Below, in pieces: positions 8,632-16,634 of a stretch of DNA of 24,929 nt. The DNA is taken from the NCBI GenBank assembly GCA_039700805.1, contig JBCAZE010000023.1:1-24929 (forward strand), in the 5' to 3' direction. The stretch is from CALBPI01 sp039700805. GTDB lineage: Bacteria > Pseudomonadota > Gammaproteobacteria > Steroidobacterales > Woeseiaceae. The first letter of the stretch is position 1; every line of letters begins with the position of its first letter. Below the pieces are notes generated by a model. It was not told the DNA's origin, made no database searches, and worked only from the letters and a program-made list of their open reading frames with translations. A program made the position numbers and the translations under genes.

Positions 8632-8660
8632 GCGCAAACCGATATAAAATCGGATAGCGC
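8632..8660 (+). promoter_or_regulatory. Interrupted palindrome with a TATAAA core upstream of the korCAB operon
   Basis: A 29-base arrangement GCGC-AAA-CCGAT-ATAAA-ATCGG-ATA-GCGC. Inner arms CCGAT/ATCGG (8639-8643 and 8649-8653) and outer GCGC/GCGC (8632-8635 and 8657-8660) are symmetric. A -10-like TATAAA (8643-8648) lies at its centre, and it ends 8 bases before the korC ATG. This could be an operator overlapping the promoter, or an RNA hairpin in the leader. No clear -35 was found. Confidence 0.4.
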
Positions 8661-8668
8661 ACGGGACT

Positions 8669-10477
8669 ATGAATCCGACCGATACGAGTAATCCTGATTA
8701 CTTTCATCGCGTTGTGGACTGTCAGTGGGCGTGCCCAGCACACACTGACGTGCCGCAATACATTCGACTGATTGCGCAAGGGCGATTTACCGATGCGTAC
8801 ATGGTCAATCGCCAATCCAACGTCTTCCCAGGGATTCTGGGTCGCGTTTGTGACAGGCCTTGCGAGCCCGCCTGCCGTCGCGGGCGTGTTGAAGAGAAGC
8901 CCGTCGCGATCTGCCGATTGAAGCGAGTTGCGGCGGACCATCGCGATGATATTACCGACCGTCTCCCGAAAGCACCGGCCACCACCAATGGCAAACGCAT
9001 CGCTCTGATCGGCGCGGGCTGTGCTTCACTGACCGTTGCCAATGATCTTGCACCGCTCGGCTATGAGCTGACCATCTTCGAGGCGCTTGAGAAGTCGGGT
9101 GGCTTGATGCGGACCAACATTCCGCAGTTTCGTCTGCCGCCTACAGTGCTCGATGAAGAAATCGACAACATCATCAATATGGGGGTCGAGGTTCGCTATG
9201 GCCATCGCGTTGATTCGCTGGCCGCGTTATTGGAGCGAGATAACTTCGATGCGGTATTTGTCGGCAGTGGCGCACCCAAGGGCAAAGACCTTGCTATTCC
9301 GGGTCGCGATGACAGTGAGCGAATCCACATCGGTATCGAGTGGCTAGAGTCGGTCGCGTTTGAGCACACCCAGGAGATCGGTCGACGCGTGTTGATCATC
9401 GGCGTCGGGAATACAGCGATGGACTGTTGCCGCTCGGCACTCAGATTGGGTGCCAAAGATGTGAAGGTGATGGCCAGAAAGCCTCGGCAATTCTTCAAGG
9501 CGTCCGACTGGGAACTCGAAGATGCGGAAGAGGAAAACGTCGAGATCGTCGTCAACCATTCACCGAAAGCGTTTGTTGTAGAAGACGGTGTATTGAAGGG
9601 CATGCTGTTCGACGAAATGGCTTACAACATTGACGCGGACGGCAATATCGATCGTGGCACAGTCGTCGGCGAGCGGCTCATCGAATGCGACGATGTGATT
9701 CTCGCTATTGGCCAAGACAACGCATTTGATTGGATCGAACGCGACATAGGCATCGAGTTTAATGAATGGGATTGTCCTGTCGTCGATGAATCCACAATGA
9801 TGTGTTCGCGCGATGGCATCTTCTTTGGTGGTGATGCCGCGTTTGGGCCCAAGAACATTATTTGGGGCGTTGCCCACGGACACGCAGCCGCGATTTCCTT
9901 GCACCGTTATTGTCAGGATCTCGATATCAATGATCGCCCGCCGACATTGATGCATTTGAGTGCCCAGAAGATGGGGATTCATGAATGGAGTTACTCCAAT
10001 AACTACGACCCGAACGAACGACGGCTGATGCCGCATGTTGGCCTCAAAGAGCGCTTTCGCAAGCTCGACATTGAAGTGGAGCTCGGGTTTACCGAGGAGC
10101 AGACGCTGACCGAAGTCGAGCGATGTCTCAACTGTGATATCCAGACGGTGTTCAACGCATCGACTTGTATCGAGTGTGATGCGTGTATCGATATTTGCCC
10201 CACGAGCTGTTTGACGATGACAGAGAACGGGGAGGAGGCAGACCTTCGGCAAAGGCTGAATGCGCCTGCGGACAATTTGAACGAGCCGTTGTTTGTTTCC
10301 GAGGACTTGCCGCAAACAGGCCGGGTCATGGTGAAAGACGAAGACTTGTGCGTGCACTGTGGGCTTTGTGCCGAACGCTGCCCAACAGGTGCTTGGGACA
10401 TGTTGAAGTCGAAGATCTTGCTGCCTTACGCGGGCAATTCAGGTGGCGAACCCGTCAAAGTTCGCAAAGCTGGCTAG
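8669..10477 (+). CDS. korC: KorC-like FAD/iron-sulfur NAD(P) oxidoreductase subunit of 2-oxoacid oxidoreductase
   Basis: A 602-residue protein built like a glutamate synthase small subunit with ferredoxin additions. An N-terminal Cys-rich domain (C18, C22, C61, C65, C69, C82, with GRVCDRPCEPAC) would bind [4Fe-4S]. An FAD Rossmann motif at IALIGAGCAS (111-120) has Ser where the last Gly is usual. An NAD(P) Rossmann motif follows at VLIIGVGNTAMD (241-252), then the FAD-closing GGDAAFGP (387-394). The C-terminus has CxxCxxCxxxC at C500-C510 and a second at C561-C571, i.e. two [4Fe-4S] ferredoxin clusters. It is followed 9 bases later by korA. Size and architecture match the third subunit described for the NADP-linked 2-oxoglutarate oxidoreductase of Azoarcus evansii/Thauera. 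I infer electron transfer between KorAB and NAD(P)+ through FAD. No strong Shine-Dalgarno precedes the ATG. Confidence 0.8.
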   Translation: MNPTDTSNPDYFHRVVDCQWACPAHTDVPQYIRLIAQGRFTDAYMVNRQSNVFPGILGRVCDRPCEPACRRGRVEEKPVAICRLKRVAADHRDDITDRLPKAPATTNGKRIALIGAGCASLTVANDLAPLGYELTIFEALEKSGGLMRTNIPQFRLPPTVLDEEIDNIINMGVEVRYGHRVDSLAALLERDNFDAVFVGSGAPKGKDLAIPGRDDSERIHIGIEWLESVAFEHTQEIGRRVLIIGVGNTAMDCCRSALRLGAKDVKVMARKPRQFFKASDWELEDAEEENVEIVVNHSPKAFVVEDGVLKGMLFDEMAYNIDADGNIDRGTVVGERLIECDDVILAIGQDNAFDWIERDIGIEFNEWDCPVVDESTMMCSRDGIFFGGDAAFGPKNIIWGVAHGHAAAISLHRYCQDLDINDRPPTLMHLSAQKMGIHEWSYSNNYDPNERRLMPHVGLKERFRKLDIEVELGFTEEQTLTEVERCLNCDIQTVFNASTCIECDACIDICPTSCLTMTENGEEADLRQRLNAPADNLNEPLFVSEDLPQTGRVMVKDEDLCVHCGLCAERCPTGAWDMLKSKILLPYAGNSGGEPVKVRKAG

Positions 10478-10486
10478 GGGGCGCTC

Positions 10487-12289
10487 GTGAAATCGGTAAA
10501 TGATGTTGTCATTAAGATCGGTACGGTCAATGGCAGTGGGTCTGCGAGTGCCAACGGGCTGCTTTTGAAGGCGCTGTTCCGCATGGGCATTCCGGTTTGT
10601 GGCAAGAACTACTTTCCATCCAACATTCAAGGCCTACCAACGTGGTATGAGATTCGGGTAACCGGCGACGGCTATCGTGCGGCGGCGGGGCGTGTTGACG
10701 TCATGGTTGCGATGAATGCGCAAACTTACGCCCAGGATCTTGCGGCTGTTGAACCCGGCGGGTGGTTGATCTACGACAGTACCTGGCCGCGAAGCCGTCA
10801 ATTAGTCCGCGACGATGTCACCATTATCGGTGTGCCGTTGTCGCGTATTTGCAATGAGAACTTCAACGGCGCCCGGGCGCGTGTTCTGATGAAGAACATC
10901 TGTTACGTCGGTGTGCTCGCAGCGCTACTCGATATCGACCTAGGCGTCATCGAAGCACTGCTCGGCGAGACTTTTGCCAGTAAGCCTAAGCTCATCGACT
11001 CGAACCTGAAAGCGATCAAGCTGGGTTTCGACTATGCGCGTGAACACTTCGATTGTCCGTTGCCGGTGCGCGTCGCGCCGATGGATAAGACGGACGGTCA
11101 TATTCTGATCGACGGGAACACGGCAGCCGGTCTCGGCTGTGTCTACGCAGGTGCGACTGTTGGCGCTTGGTATCCGATTACACCATCGACGTCATTGATG
11201 GATGCGTTCACTGGTTTCTGCGAGCAGTTCCGTATCGATCCGGACACCGGTGAGAAAAATTTCTGCATCGTACAAGCGGAAGATGAATTGGCTGCCATTG
11301 GTATGGTGCTCGGTGCATCGTGGATGGGTGCGCGGGCGTTTACACCCACCAGCGGTCCTGGCGTATCGTTGATGAATGAGTTTCTGGGCTTCGCCTACTA
11401 CGCTGAAGTGCCCGCCGTATTGTTCAACGTCCAACGGACGGGTCCATCCACCGGTATGCCAACGCGAACACAGCAGAGTGATCTGTTGAGCTCTGGATTC
11501 GCTTCGCACGGTGACACCAAGCACGTCTTACTATTCCCGGCCGATCCGGGAGAGTGCTTTGAGATGGCACCGGTTGCATTTGATTTGGCGGAGACGCAGC
11601 AGACCCCGGTCATTGTGCTCTCGGATCTTGATATCGGTATGAACGATTGGATGGTCCCTGAGCTAACCTGGGACGATAGTTACAAACCACAGCGTGGCAA
11701 AGTGCTGGATGCGGAGGCATTGGAGCAAATCGAGAAGTTCCATCGTTATCTCGATGTCGACGGCGACGGTGTGCCTTATCGCACATTGCCCGGTGTCAGT
11801 GGTAAAGGCGCCTACTTTACGCGTGGCTCTGGGCACAACCGCTTCGGTGGTTACACCGAGGACTCGGCTGAGTATCTTGATGTCATGGAACGGCTGCAAT
11901 TCAAATGGGAACAGATGCGCGAGATCGTACCGCCGCCCGTGGTGAAAAAACGTCGCAATGCAACCGCGGCGATTGTTTCTGTGGGTAGTTGTGATGGTGC
12001 GGTCGCGGAGGCGATTGACCGATTGTCAGCGGATGGTTATGAGCTCGACTATCTTCGCGTGAGAGCGTTTCCGTTTCATAACGACGTCAGGTCTTTCATT
12101 GAGCAATATGATTTCGTTTTTGTTGTCGAGCAGAACCGCGATGCTCAGCTGCGTTCGCTGTTGATGCTGGATCTTGAGTTGCCACCGGCAGCCTTGGTCG
12201 CGGTGCTGCAGTACGATGGGCTGCCCATCACCGCCAAGGATGTAATGACGCCGATCGTTGAGCGCTTGAAATCGGGGAGGGCAGCATGA
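10487..12289 (+). CDS. korA: 2-oxoacid:acceptor oxidoreductase, gamma-alpha fusion subunit (probable 2-oxoglutarate specificity)
   Basis: A 600-residue protein. Residues 1 to about 190 form the gamma domain (IGTVNGSGSASANGLLL at the start; it contacts CoA in the family). From about residue 205 the alpha (pyrimidine-binding) domain starts with the hallmark GNTAAGLGCVYAGA and YPITPSTSLMDAF (Y229-F241), followed by the E-rich QAEDELAAIGMVLGASWMGARAFT. With KorB it performs CoA- and TPP-dependent oxidative decarboxylation of a 2-oxoacid. Neither subunit carries a pyruvate-type delta ferredoxin domain; KorC appears to supply those clusters. GTG start at 10487, with AGGGGG (10476-10481) 5 bases before it; 9 bases separate it from korC. 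The last bases overlap the korB start (ATGA). 2-oxoglutarate is favoured from KorA/KorB form and context, but branched-chain or aryl oxoacids cannot be excluded. Confidence 0.87.
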   Translation: MKSVNDVVIKIGTVNGSGSASANGLLLKALFRMGIPVCGKNYFPSNIQGLPTWYEIRVTGDGYRAAAGRVDVMVAMNAQTYAQDLAAVEPGGWLIYDSTWPRSRQLVRDDVTIIGVPLSRICNENFNGARARVLMKNICYVGVLAALLDIDLGVIEALLGETFASKPKLIDSNLKAIKLGFDYAREHFDCPLPVRVAPMDKTDGHILIDGNTAAGLGCVYAGATVGAWYPITPSTSLMDAFTGFCEQFRIDPDTGEKNFCIVQAEDELAAIGMVLGASWMGARAFTPTSGPGVSLMNEFLGFAYYAEVPAVLFNVQRTGPSTGMPTRTQQSDLLSSGFASHGDTKHVLLFPADPGECFEMAPVAFDLAETQQTPVIVLSDLDIGMNDWMVPELTWDDSYKPQRGKVLDAEALEQIEKFHRYLDVDGDGVPYRTLPGVSGKGAYFTRGSGHNRFGGYTEDSAEYLDVMERLQFKWEQMREIVPPPVVKKRRNATAAIVSVGSCDGAVAEAIDRLSADGYELDYLRVRAFPFHNDVRSFIEQYDFVFVVEQNRDAQLRSLLMLDLELPPAALVAVLQYDGLPITAKDVMTPIVERLKSGRAA

Positions 12290-13341
12290 GTTATATCGGC
12301 AAACCCAAGGTGGCGCATCCGAAGCTGCCGCGCAATAGGCATGGCCTCACGTATCGTGACTATGAGGGTGTGGTCTCGACGCTGTGCGCGGGTTGCGGGC
12401 ACGACTCGGTGACCGCAGCGATTGTGCAAGCGCTGTTCGAGCTGGAAGTGGCGCCACACGGGCTCGCAAAGATGAGCGGTATCGGATGCTCTTCTAAAAC
12501 ACCTGCTTATTTTCTGAGTGCATCCCACGGGTTCAACTCGGTGCACGGACGTATGCCTTCGGTGACAACCGGTGCAAATGCGGCGCATCGGGATATGACC
12601 TATATCGGCATCTCTGGCGACGGGGACTCGTTGTCTATCGGCATGGGTCAATTTGCTCACGCGGTTCGTCGCAATCTCAATATGGCTTACTTGATCGAGA
12701 ACAATGGCGTTTACGGTCTGACCAAGGGGCAGTTTTCAGCATCGGCTGATATTGGCAGCAAGGCCAAGAAAGGACAGGCGAATGTGCAGCCGCCCATCGA
12801 TCCGGTATCCGTCGCAATGACGCTCGGCGCGACATTCGTCGCGAGGAGTTTTTCCGGCGATAAGCGGCAATTGGTTCCACTGCTCAAGGCGGCGTTAACC
12901 CATCACGGTTTTGCGTTGCTCGATATCATCAGTCCATGCGTGACGTTCAATGATCATGAGGGATCGACGAAGAGTTATGCCTGGAGTCGTGAGCACGTAC
13001 AAGAAGTGACCCACGCCGACTATATTGCGCCCGCCCAAGAAATCGAGGTTGATTACGATGCGGGTGAGCCGATTGAGGTCGCCATGCATGATGGCAGTCA
13101 GATTGTGCTTCGCAAAGTCGATGAAGACTACGACCCATCGGACCGCGCTGCAGCTCTTGAGTATGTGCAACGCCACAATCTCAATGGCGAGGTACTGACG
13201 GGCCTCTTGTACATCGACGAGAGTAAAGGCGATATGCACGATCTCGCAGGTACGTGCAAAACGCCCCTGCGAGATCTTGACTACGATGTGCTTAATCCAG
13301 GCAGTGCTGCGTTGAAATCACTGCAGTCTGTCTGGCGTTGA
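12286..13341 (+). CDS. korB: 2-oxoacid:acceptor oxidoreductase beta subunit (TPP and [4Fe-4S])
   Basis: A 351-residue catalytic subunit. The TPP/Mg motif runs from GDGDSLSIGMGQ (G111) to the NN pair (N139-N140) in ENNGVYGLTKGQF. Four cysteines, C34 and C37 (LCAGCGHDS), C68 (GIGCSSKTP) and C218 (SPCVTFND), match the spacing of the [4Fe-4S] ligands in known 2-oxoglutarate:ferredoxin oxidoreductase beta subunits. The C-terminal extension after about residue 290 is typical of this class. ATG at 12286 overlaps the korA stop, and GGAGG (12276-12280) lies 5 bases before it, so expression is translationally coupled to korA. It ends 8 bases from the convergent outer-membrane protein gene; I see no intrinsic terminator between them. 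Confidence 0.92.
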   Translation: MSYIGKPKVAHPKLPRNRHGLTYRDYEGVVSTLCAGCGHDSVTAAIVQALFELEVAPHGLAKMSGIGCSSKTPAYFLSASHGFNSVHGRMPSVTTGANAAHRDMTYIGISGDGDSLSIGMGQFAHAVRRNLNMAYLIENNGVYGLTKGQFSASADIGSKAKKGQANVQPPIDPVSVAMTLGATFVARSFSGDKRQLVPLLKAALTHHGFALLDIISPCVTFNDHEGSTKSYAWSREHVQEVTHADYIAPAQEIEVDYDAGEPIEVAMHDGSQIVLRKVDEDYDPSDRAAALEYVQRHNLNGEVLTGLLYIDESKGDMHDLAGTCKTPLRDLDYDVLNPGSAALKSLQSVWR

Positions 13342-13349
13342 GTTTCAGG

Positions 13350-13934
13350 TCAGAAGAAAAACTTAGCGCCGATAGACCAAGTTGTCGTGTCTTCAACCCA
13401 CGTGATGTTTGGGCCAATCGAAAACTCATCGTTGAGATAAAAATCAGCGCCAACAGTCATGAGCTCTTCTTCGCCGATATCATCGAAGTCGATGGTTTGT
13501 AGATTGCCGTAGAGCTCGATATCTGGCGTGATCAGGCTGCGTACGCCGGCTGACAACAAGAAGCCTTCATCGCTGGTCTCAAACAGTGGGTCATCGAGCT
13601 CTCCATCAACGAACCCCGCGCGAAGCACAATATCGGTTGTCGGGGATACGCCCAATGCCAGGCCGCCACCAACAACCGTTGTAGAAACGCGGACATTGTC
13701 GTCGAACTCGAAACGCTCGTACCCGGCGAAGAGGTGGAGGGAGTTCGAGATTTCGAAAAGGCCGTTGAACTGCCAACCGTCTCCGTCGATTTGTCCCGGA
13801 TTCACATCGATCTCTGACTCGGCGTAGCGCAGTTCGAGATAGTCATAGCTGAGTTCATCGACGGCGAAACCAGTCATGGGTAATGTGACTAACGTGAGTG
13901 CCGCGATTTTCCTAAATGGTCCTGACAGCTTCAT
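13350..13934 (-). CDS. Small outer-membrane beta-barrel protein (function unknown)
   Basis: A 194-residue protein with a clear signal peptide (MKLSGPFRKIAALTLVTLP, cleavage probably after the Ala near residue 24). The mature part alternates short amphipathic strands (LHLFAGYERFEF, TDIVLRAGFVDGEL, FSIGPNITW) and ends in FFF, an aromatic C-terminus typical of barrels inserted by the BAM complex. About eight strands would fit the length, as in OmpX/OmpA-like or Ax21-like small barrels, but I do not recognise a named family. AAAGGAG (complement of 13940-13946) lies 5 bases before the ATG. It converges with korB (8 bases between stops) and diverges from the acyltransferase gene across 160 bases. 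Confidence 0.8.
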   Translation of the reverse strand: MKLSGPFRKIAALTLVTLPMTGFAVDELSYDYLELRYAESEIDVNPGQIDGDGWQFNGLFEISNSLHLFAGYERFEFDDNVRVSTTVVGGGLALGVSPTTDIVLRAGFVDGELDDPLFETSDEGFLLSAGVRSLITPDIELYGNLQTIDFDDIGEEELMTVGADFYLNDEFSIGPNITWVEDTTTWSIGAKFFF

Positions 13935-14066
13935 ATCGTCTCCTTTGTTCTATGAGCACTGTTTGGAAGAGTTCTTGCCATGTTAGGTGGCGAGCCTGAA
14001 TGGAAGCTGAAAGCGCCTCGATGGGAAGAATCCGGCAGAAAGGGGTTACTTTTCGCGTCGGTGCGG

Positions 14067-14072
14067 CATAAT
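14067..14072 (+). promoter_or_regulatory. Possible -10 hexamer for the acyltransferase-malic enzyme-yhbQ operon
   Basis: CATAAT within GCGGCATAATAC, 22 bases before the GTG start at 14095, would place transcription start near 14079. Only a weak -35 (GTTACT, 14045-14050, 16-base spacer) is present. The same GCGG...CATAAT context precedes pip. Confidence 0.35.
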
Positions 14073-14094
14073 ACGCATCTGCAAGGCACAGTCC

Positions 14095-15018
14095 GTGGTT
14101 ATGTTGCAAAACCTCAAGGGCATGATCGTCGTCCCGTTGATCATCCTCAACATCGTTTTTTGGTTCATACCGATTTTCGTTTTTGCGCTCGTTCGGCTTG
14201 TATTGCCGTTCACGGCGGTGCGCAAATGGACGTCTTCTATTCTGATTGCATGCGGGGAGAATTGGATTTCCTGCAACGGCATTCTTCACGATGTCACGCA
14301 AGATACGACATGGCATTTCAGCGGCCGTGACAATCTCAATCGGCGCGATTGGTATCTTGTAACTGCGAATCATCAGTCCTGGGTGGATATCGTGGTTTTG
14401 CAGCGCGCGCTTAACCGCCGGATTCCATTCCTGAAGTTCTTTATCAAACAGCAGCTGATCTGGATTCCTTTCTTGGGTCTCGCTTGGTGGGCGATGGATA
14501 TGCCGTTCATGAAGCGTTATTCACGCGCTTATCTTCAGAAGCACCCGGAAAAGCGAGGCCAAGATCTCGAGGCGACGCGTCGATCATGTGAACGATTTCG
14601 TGAAGTGCCGACCTCGGTGATCAATTTCGTCGAGGGCACGCGACTGACGCCCGAAAAGCATCAAAAGAGCGGCGCGGAATACGCGAACCTTTTACCACCA
14701 CGCGCCGGTGGTGTGGCTTTTGCGATGTCCGTCATGGGCGAGCAATTTACCTCGCTATTGGATGTGACGGTTGTCTATCCTGGCGGATCGAAGTCGTTCT
14801 GGGATATGTGTACGGGCAAAATGAAAGACGTCATTGTCGACGTACGCGAAGTACCGATCGAGCCATGGATGAGTGAGGGTGATTATCTCAACGATGATGC
14901 CTTCAAATCGAAGTTCCAAGAATGGCTCAGCGGTTTCTGGCGCGAGAAGGACGAGTTGATCTCGAGGTTGAAGCAGGACTTTGAAGCGCGGCAAATAGAG
15001 AAGAGAGACGGGGCATGA
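14095..15018 (+). CDS. PlsC/YihG-like membrane acyltransferase
   Basis: A 307-residue inner-membrane protein related to lysophosphatidic acid acyltransferases, which acylate the sn-2 position in phospholipid synthesis. N-terminal hydrophobic segment at about residues 10-38; block I NHQSWVD (H93, D98, the HX4D catalytic motif); block II-like region around residues 110-140; block III FVEGTR (178-183). Overall form and the long C-terminal part resemble E. coli YihG, a secondary acyltransferase, rather than the essential PlsC. Start is uncertain: GTG at 14095 has AAGG (14083-14086) 8 bases upstream, while the ATG at 14101 (two codons later) is 14 bases away. The stop overlaps the malic enzyme ATG (ATGA), indicating co-translation. 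Confidence 0.86.
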   Translation: MVMLQNLKGMIVVPLIILNIVFWFIPIFVFALVRLVLPFTAVRKWTSSILIACGENWISCNGILHDVTQDTTWHFSGRDNLNRRDWYLVTANHQSWVDIVVLQRALNRRIPFLKFFIKQQLIWIPFLGLAWWAMDMPFMKRYSRAYLQKHPEKRGQDLEATRRSCERFREVPTSVINFVEGTRLTPEKHQKSGAEYANLLPPRAGGVAFAMSVMGEQFTSLLDVTVVYPGGSKSFWDMCTGKMKDVIVDVREVPIEPWMSEGDYLNDDAFKSKFQEWLSGFWREKDELISRLKQDFEARQIEKRDGA

Positions 15019-16634
15019 CAGACAAAGAAGCACCACGTGGCGCGGACATACTCCGTGATCCGACGCGAAACAAGTCGACGGCGTTCACCATGGAGGAGCG
15101 CAGCCGACTGGGTCTGCGTGGCTTGTTGCCACCAACCGTCAATACTCAAGACCAGCAGCTAAGACGCATTCTCGCCAACATTCGCCGCAAAGGCTCGGAC
15201 ATTGAACGATATATCGCACTGCGCGCACTGCAAACGCGCAGTGAGAAACTGTTTATTAGGTTGGTACTCGAGAATATCGAAGAGATCATGCCGTTGATTT
15301 ACACACCAACGGTCGGTGAGGCATGCCGCGAGTTTGCGAATATTTTCCGAGACGCCCGGGGCATGTACGTATCGATCGATGATCGCGGTGACGTGGATGA
15401 GCTGTTATCGAACTGGCCTGAAGAAGATGTGCGAGTGATCGTTGTTACGGACGGTGAGCGCGTACTCGGTCTCGGCGACCTTGGTAGCAACGGCATGGGG
15501 ATCTCGATCGGCAAGCTGGCACTGTATACCGCCTGCGCTGGGATACCACCTGAACATACCTTGCCATTGGTGCTCGATGTCGGCACCGACAATGACGAGC
15601 TGCGCGAGGACCCAGTTTATCTTGGCATTCCGCGAAAACGTACGCGCGGTGAAGATTATGAAGCGTTGGTGGATGAGTTCATCCAAGGTGTGCAAAAGCG
15701 TTTCCCGAATGCCCTCATTCAGTTCGAGGATTTTGCGACGCCGAACGCGCAGCTATTCCTCGAGCGATATCGCGACCAGGTTTTATGTTTTAACGATGAC
15801 ATTCAAGGCACGGCATCGGTCGCGCTTGCAGGAATCATTGCGTCGACGCGAGTCACAGGCACACCACTGAAATCGATGCGGACACTGTTTCTCGGGCATG
15901 GGTCGGCTGCGACAGGAATCGCCGATTTGCTGGTGTCTTCGATGATCGACGAGGGTTTGAGCGAGGCGCAAGCGTGTCAACAAATACGATTTGTTGGGCG
16001 CAACGGTGTCATTACTGCCAATTCCGAGCGGATCGATCCGTCCATCCGTCGATTCGTCCATGATGAGCCGCCAGCCGATTTTCTCGAGACAGTACGCCGG
16101 TTTAAACCCCATGCATTAATCGGTGCGACAGGATCGCCCGGCACGTTCACAGAGGCGGTTATCGGCGAGATGGCGAACCTCAATGAGCGTCCGGTCGTGT
16201 TTGCGTTGTCCAACCCGACATCACGTGCGGAATGCACGGCAACGCAAGCCTATGAGTGGAGCGATGGTCGTGCATTGTTTGCGAGCGGTAGTCCGTTTTC
16301 GCCGGTGAAGCTCGGTGGCAAGACGCATTGGCCAGGCCAGGGCAACAATGCTTATATATTTCCCGGTGTTGGTCTTGGCGCGGTGACCACGCAGGCGAAA
16401 AACGTGACTGACGTGATGTTCCTGGAAGCCGCGCGACGTTTGGCCGAGTTGATCAGCGACGATGATCTCGCTGACGGCACACTGTACCCGCCGCTTACTA
16501 AGATTCGTACGATATCGCTTGAGATTGCGATTTCGGTGGCCGAGCGAGTCTTCGCCGATGGTCTGGCCGGTATACCGCGTCCTGATGATCTGCGGCGTCA
16601 TATCGCTGACTATATGTATGACCCGAAGTACTGA
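15015..16634 (+). CDS. maeA: NAD-type malic enzyme (malate dehydrogenase, oxaloacetate-decarboxylating)
   Basis: Oxidative decarboxylation of malate to pyruvate and CO2, feeding pyruvate and reducing power. The 539-residue length matches MaeA/SfcA. Motifs: YTPTVGEACREF (Y96), catalytic lysine K167 in GISIGKLALY, metal ligands E238 and D239 in FEDFATPNAQ and D262 in CFNDDIQGTA, dinucleotide fold GHGSAATGIA (294-303), GATGSPGTFTE, and FALSNPTSRAECT. NAD preference is inferred from family, not from a seen determinant. The ATG overlaps the acyltransferase stop, and the 3' end overlaps yhbQ by 17 bases. The pairing of lipid acylation with a pyruvate- and NAD(P)H-generating enzyme is plausible but may only reflect operon packing. 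Confidence 0.94.
   Translation: MTDKEAPRGADILRDPTRNKSTAFTMEERSRLGLRGLLPPTVNTQDQQLRRILANIRRKGSDIERYIALRALQTRSEKLFIRLVLENIEEIMPLIYTPTVGEACREFANIFRDARGMYVSIDDRGDVDELLSNWPEEDVRVIVVTDGERVLGLGDLGSNGMGISIGKLALYTACAGIPPEHTLPLVLDVGTDNDELREDPVYLGIPRKRTRGEDYEALVDEFIQGVQKRFPNALIQFEDFATPNAQLFLERYRDQVLCFNDDIQGTASVALAGIIASTRVTGTPLKSMRTLFLGHGSAATGIADLLVSSMIDEGLSEAQACQQIRFVGRNGVITANSERIDPSIRRFVHDEPPADFLETVRRFKPHALIGATGSPGTFTEAVIGEMANLNERPVVFALSNPTSRAECTATQAYEWSDGRALFASGSPFSPVKLGGKTHWPGQGNNAYIFPGVGLGAVTTQAKNVTDVMFLEAARRLAELISDDDLADGTLYPPLTKIRTISLEIAISVAERVFADGLAGIPRPDDLRRHIADYMYDPKY

Noticed and set aside
9560..10357. 265-codon open frame on the minus strand
   Set aside because: Lies wholly antisense within korC; composition reads as a reverse frame of a GC-rich gene, with no Shine-Dalgarno or recognisable domain.
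12145..12660. 171-codon open frame on the minus strand
   Set aside because: Antisense across the korA/korB junction; His/Arg/Cys-rich shadow.
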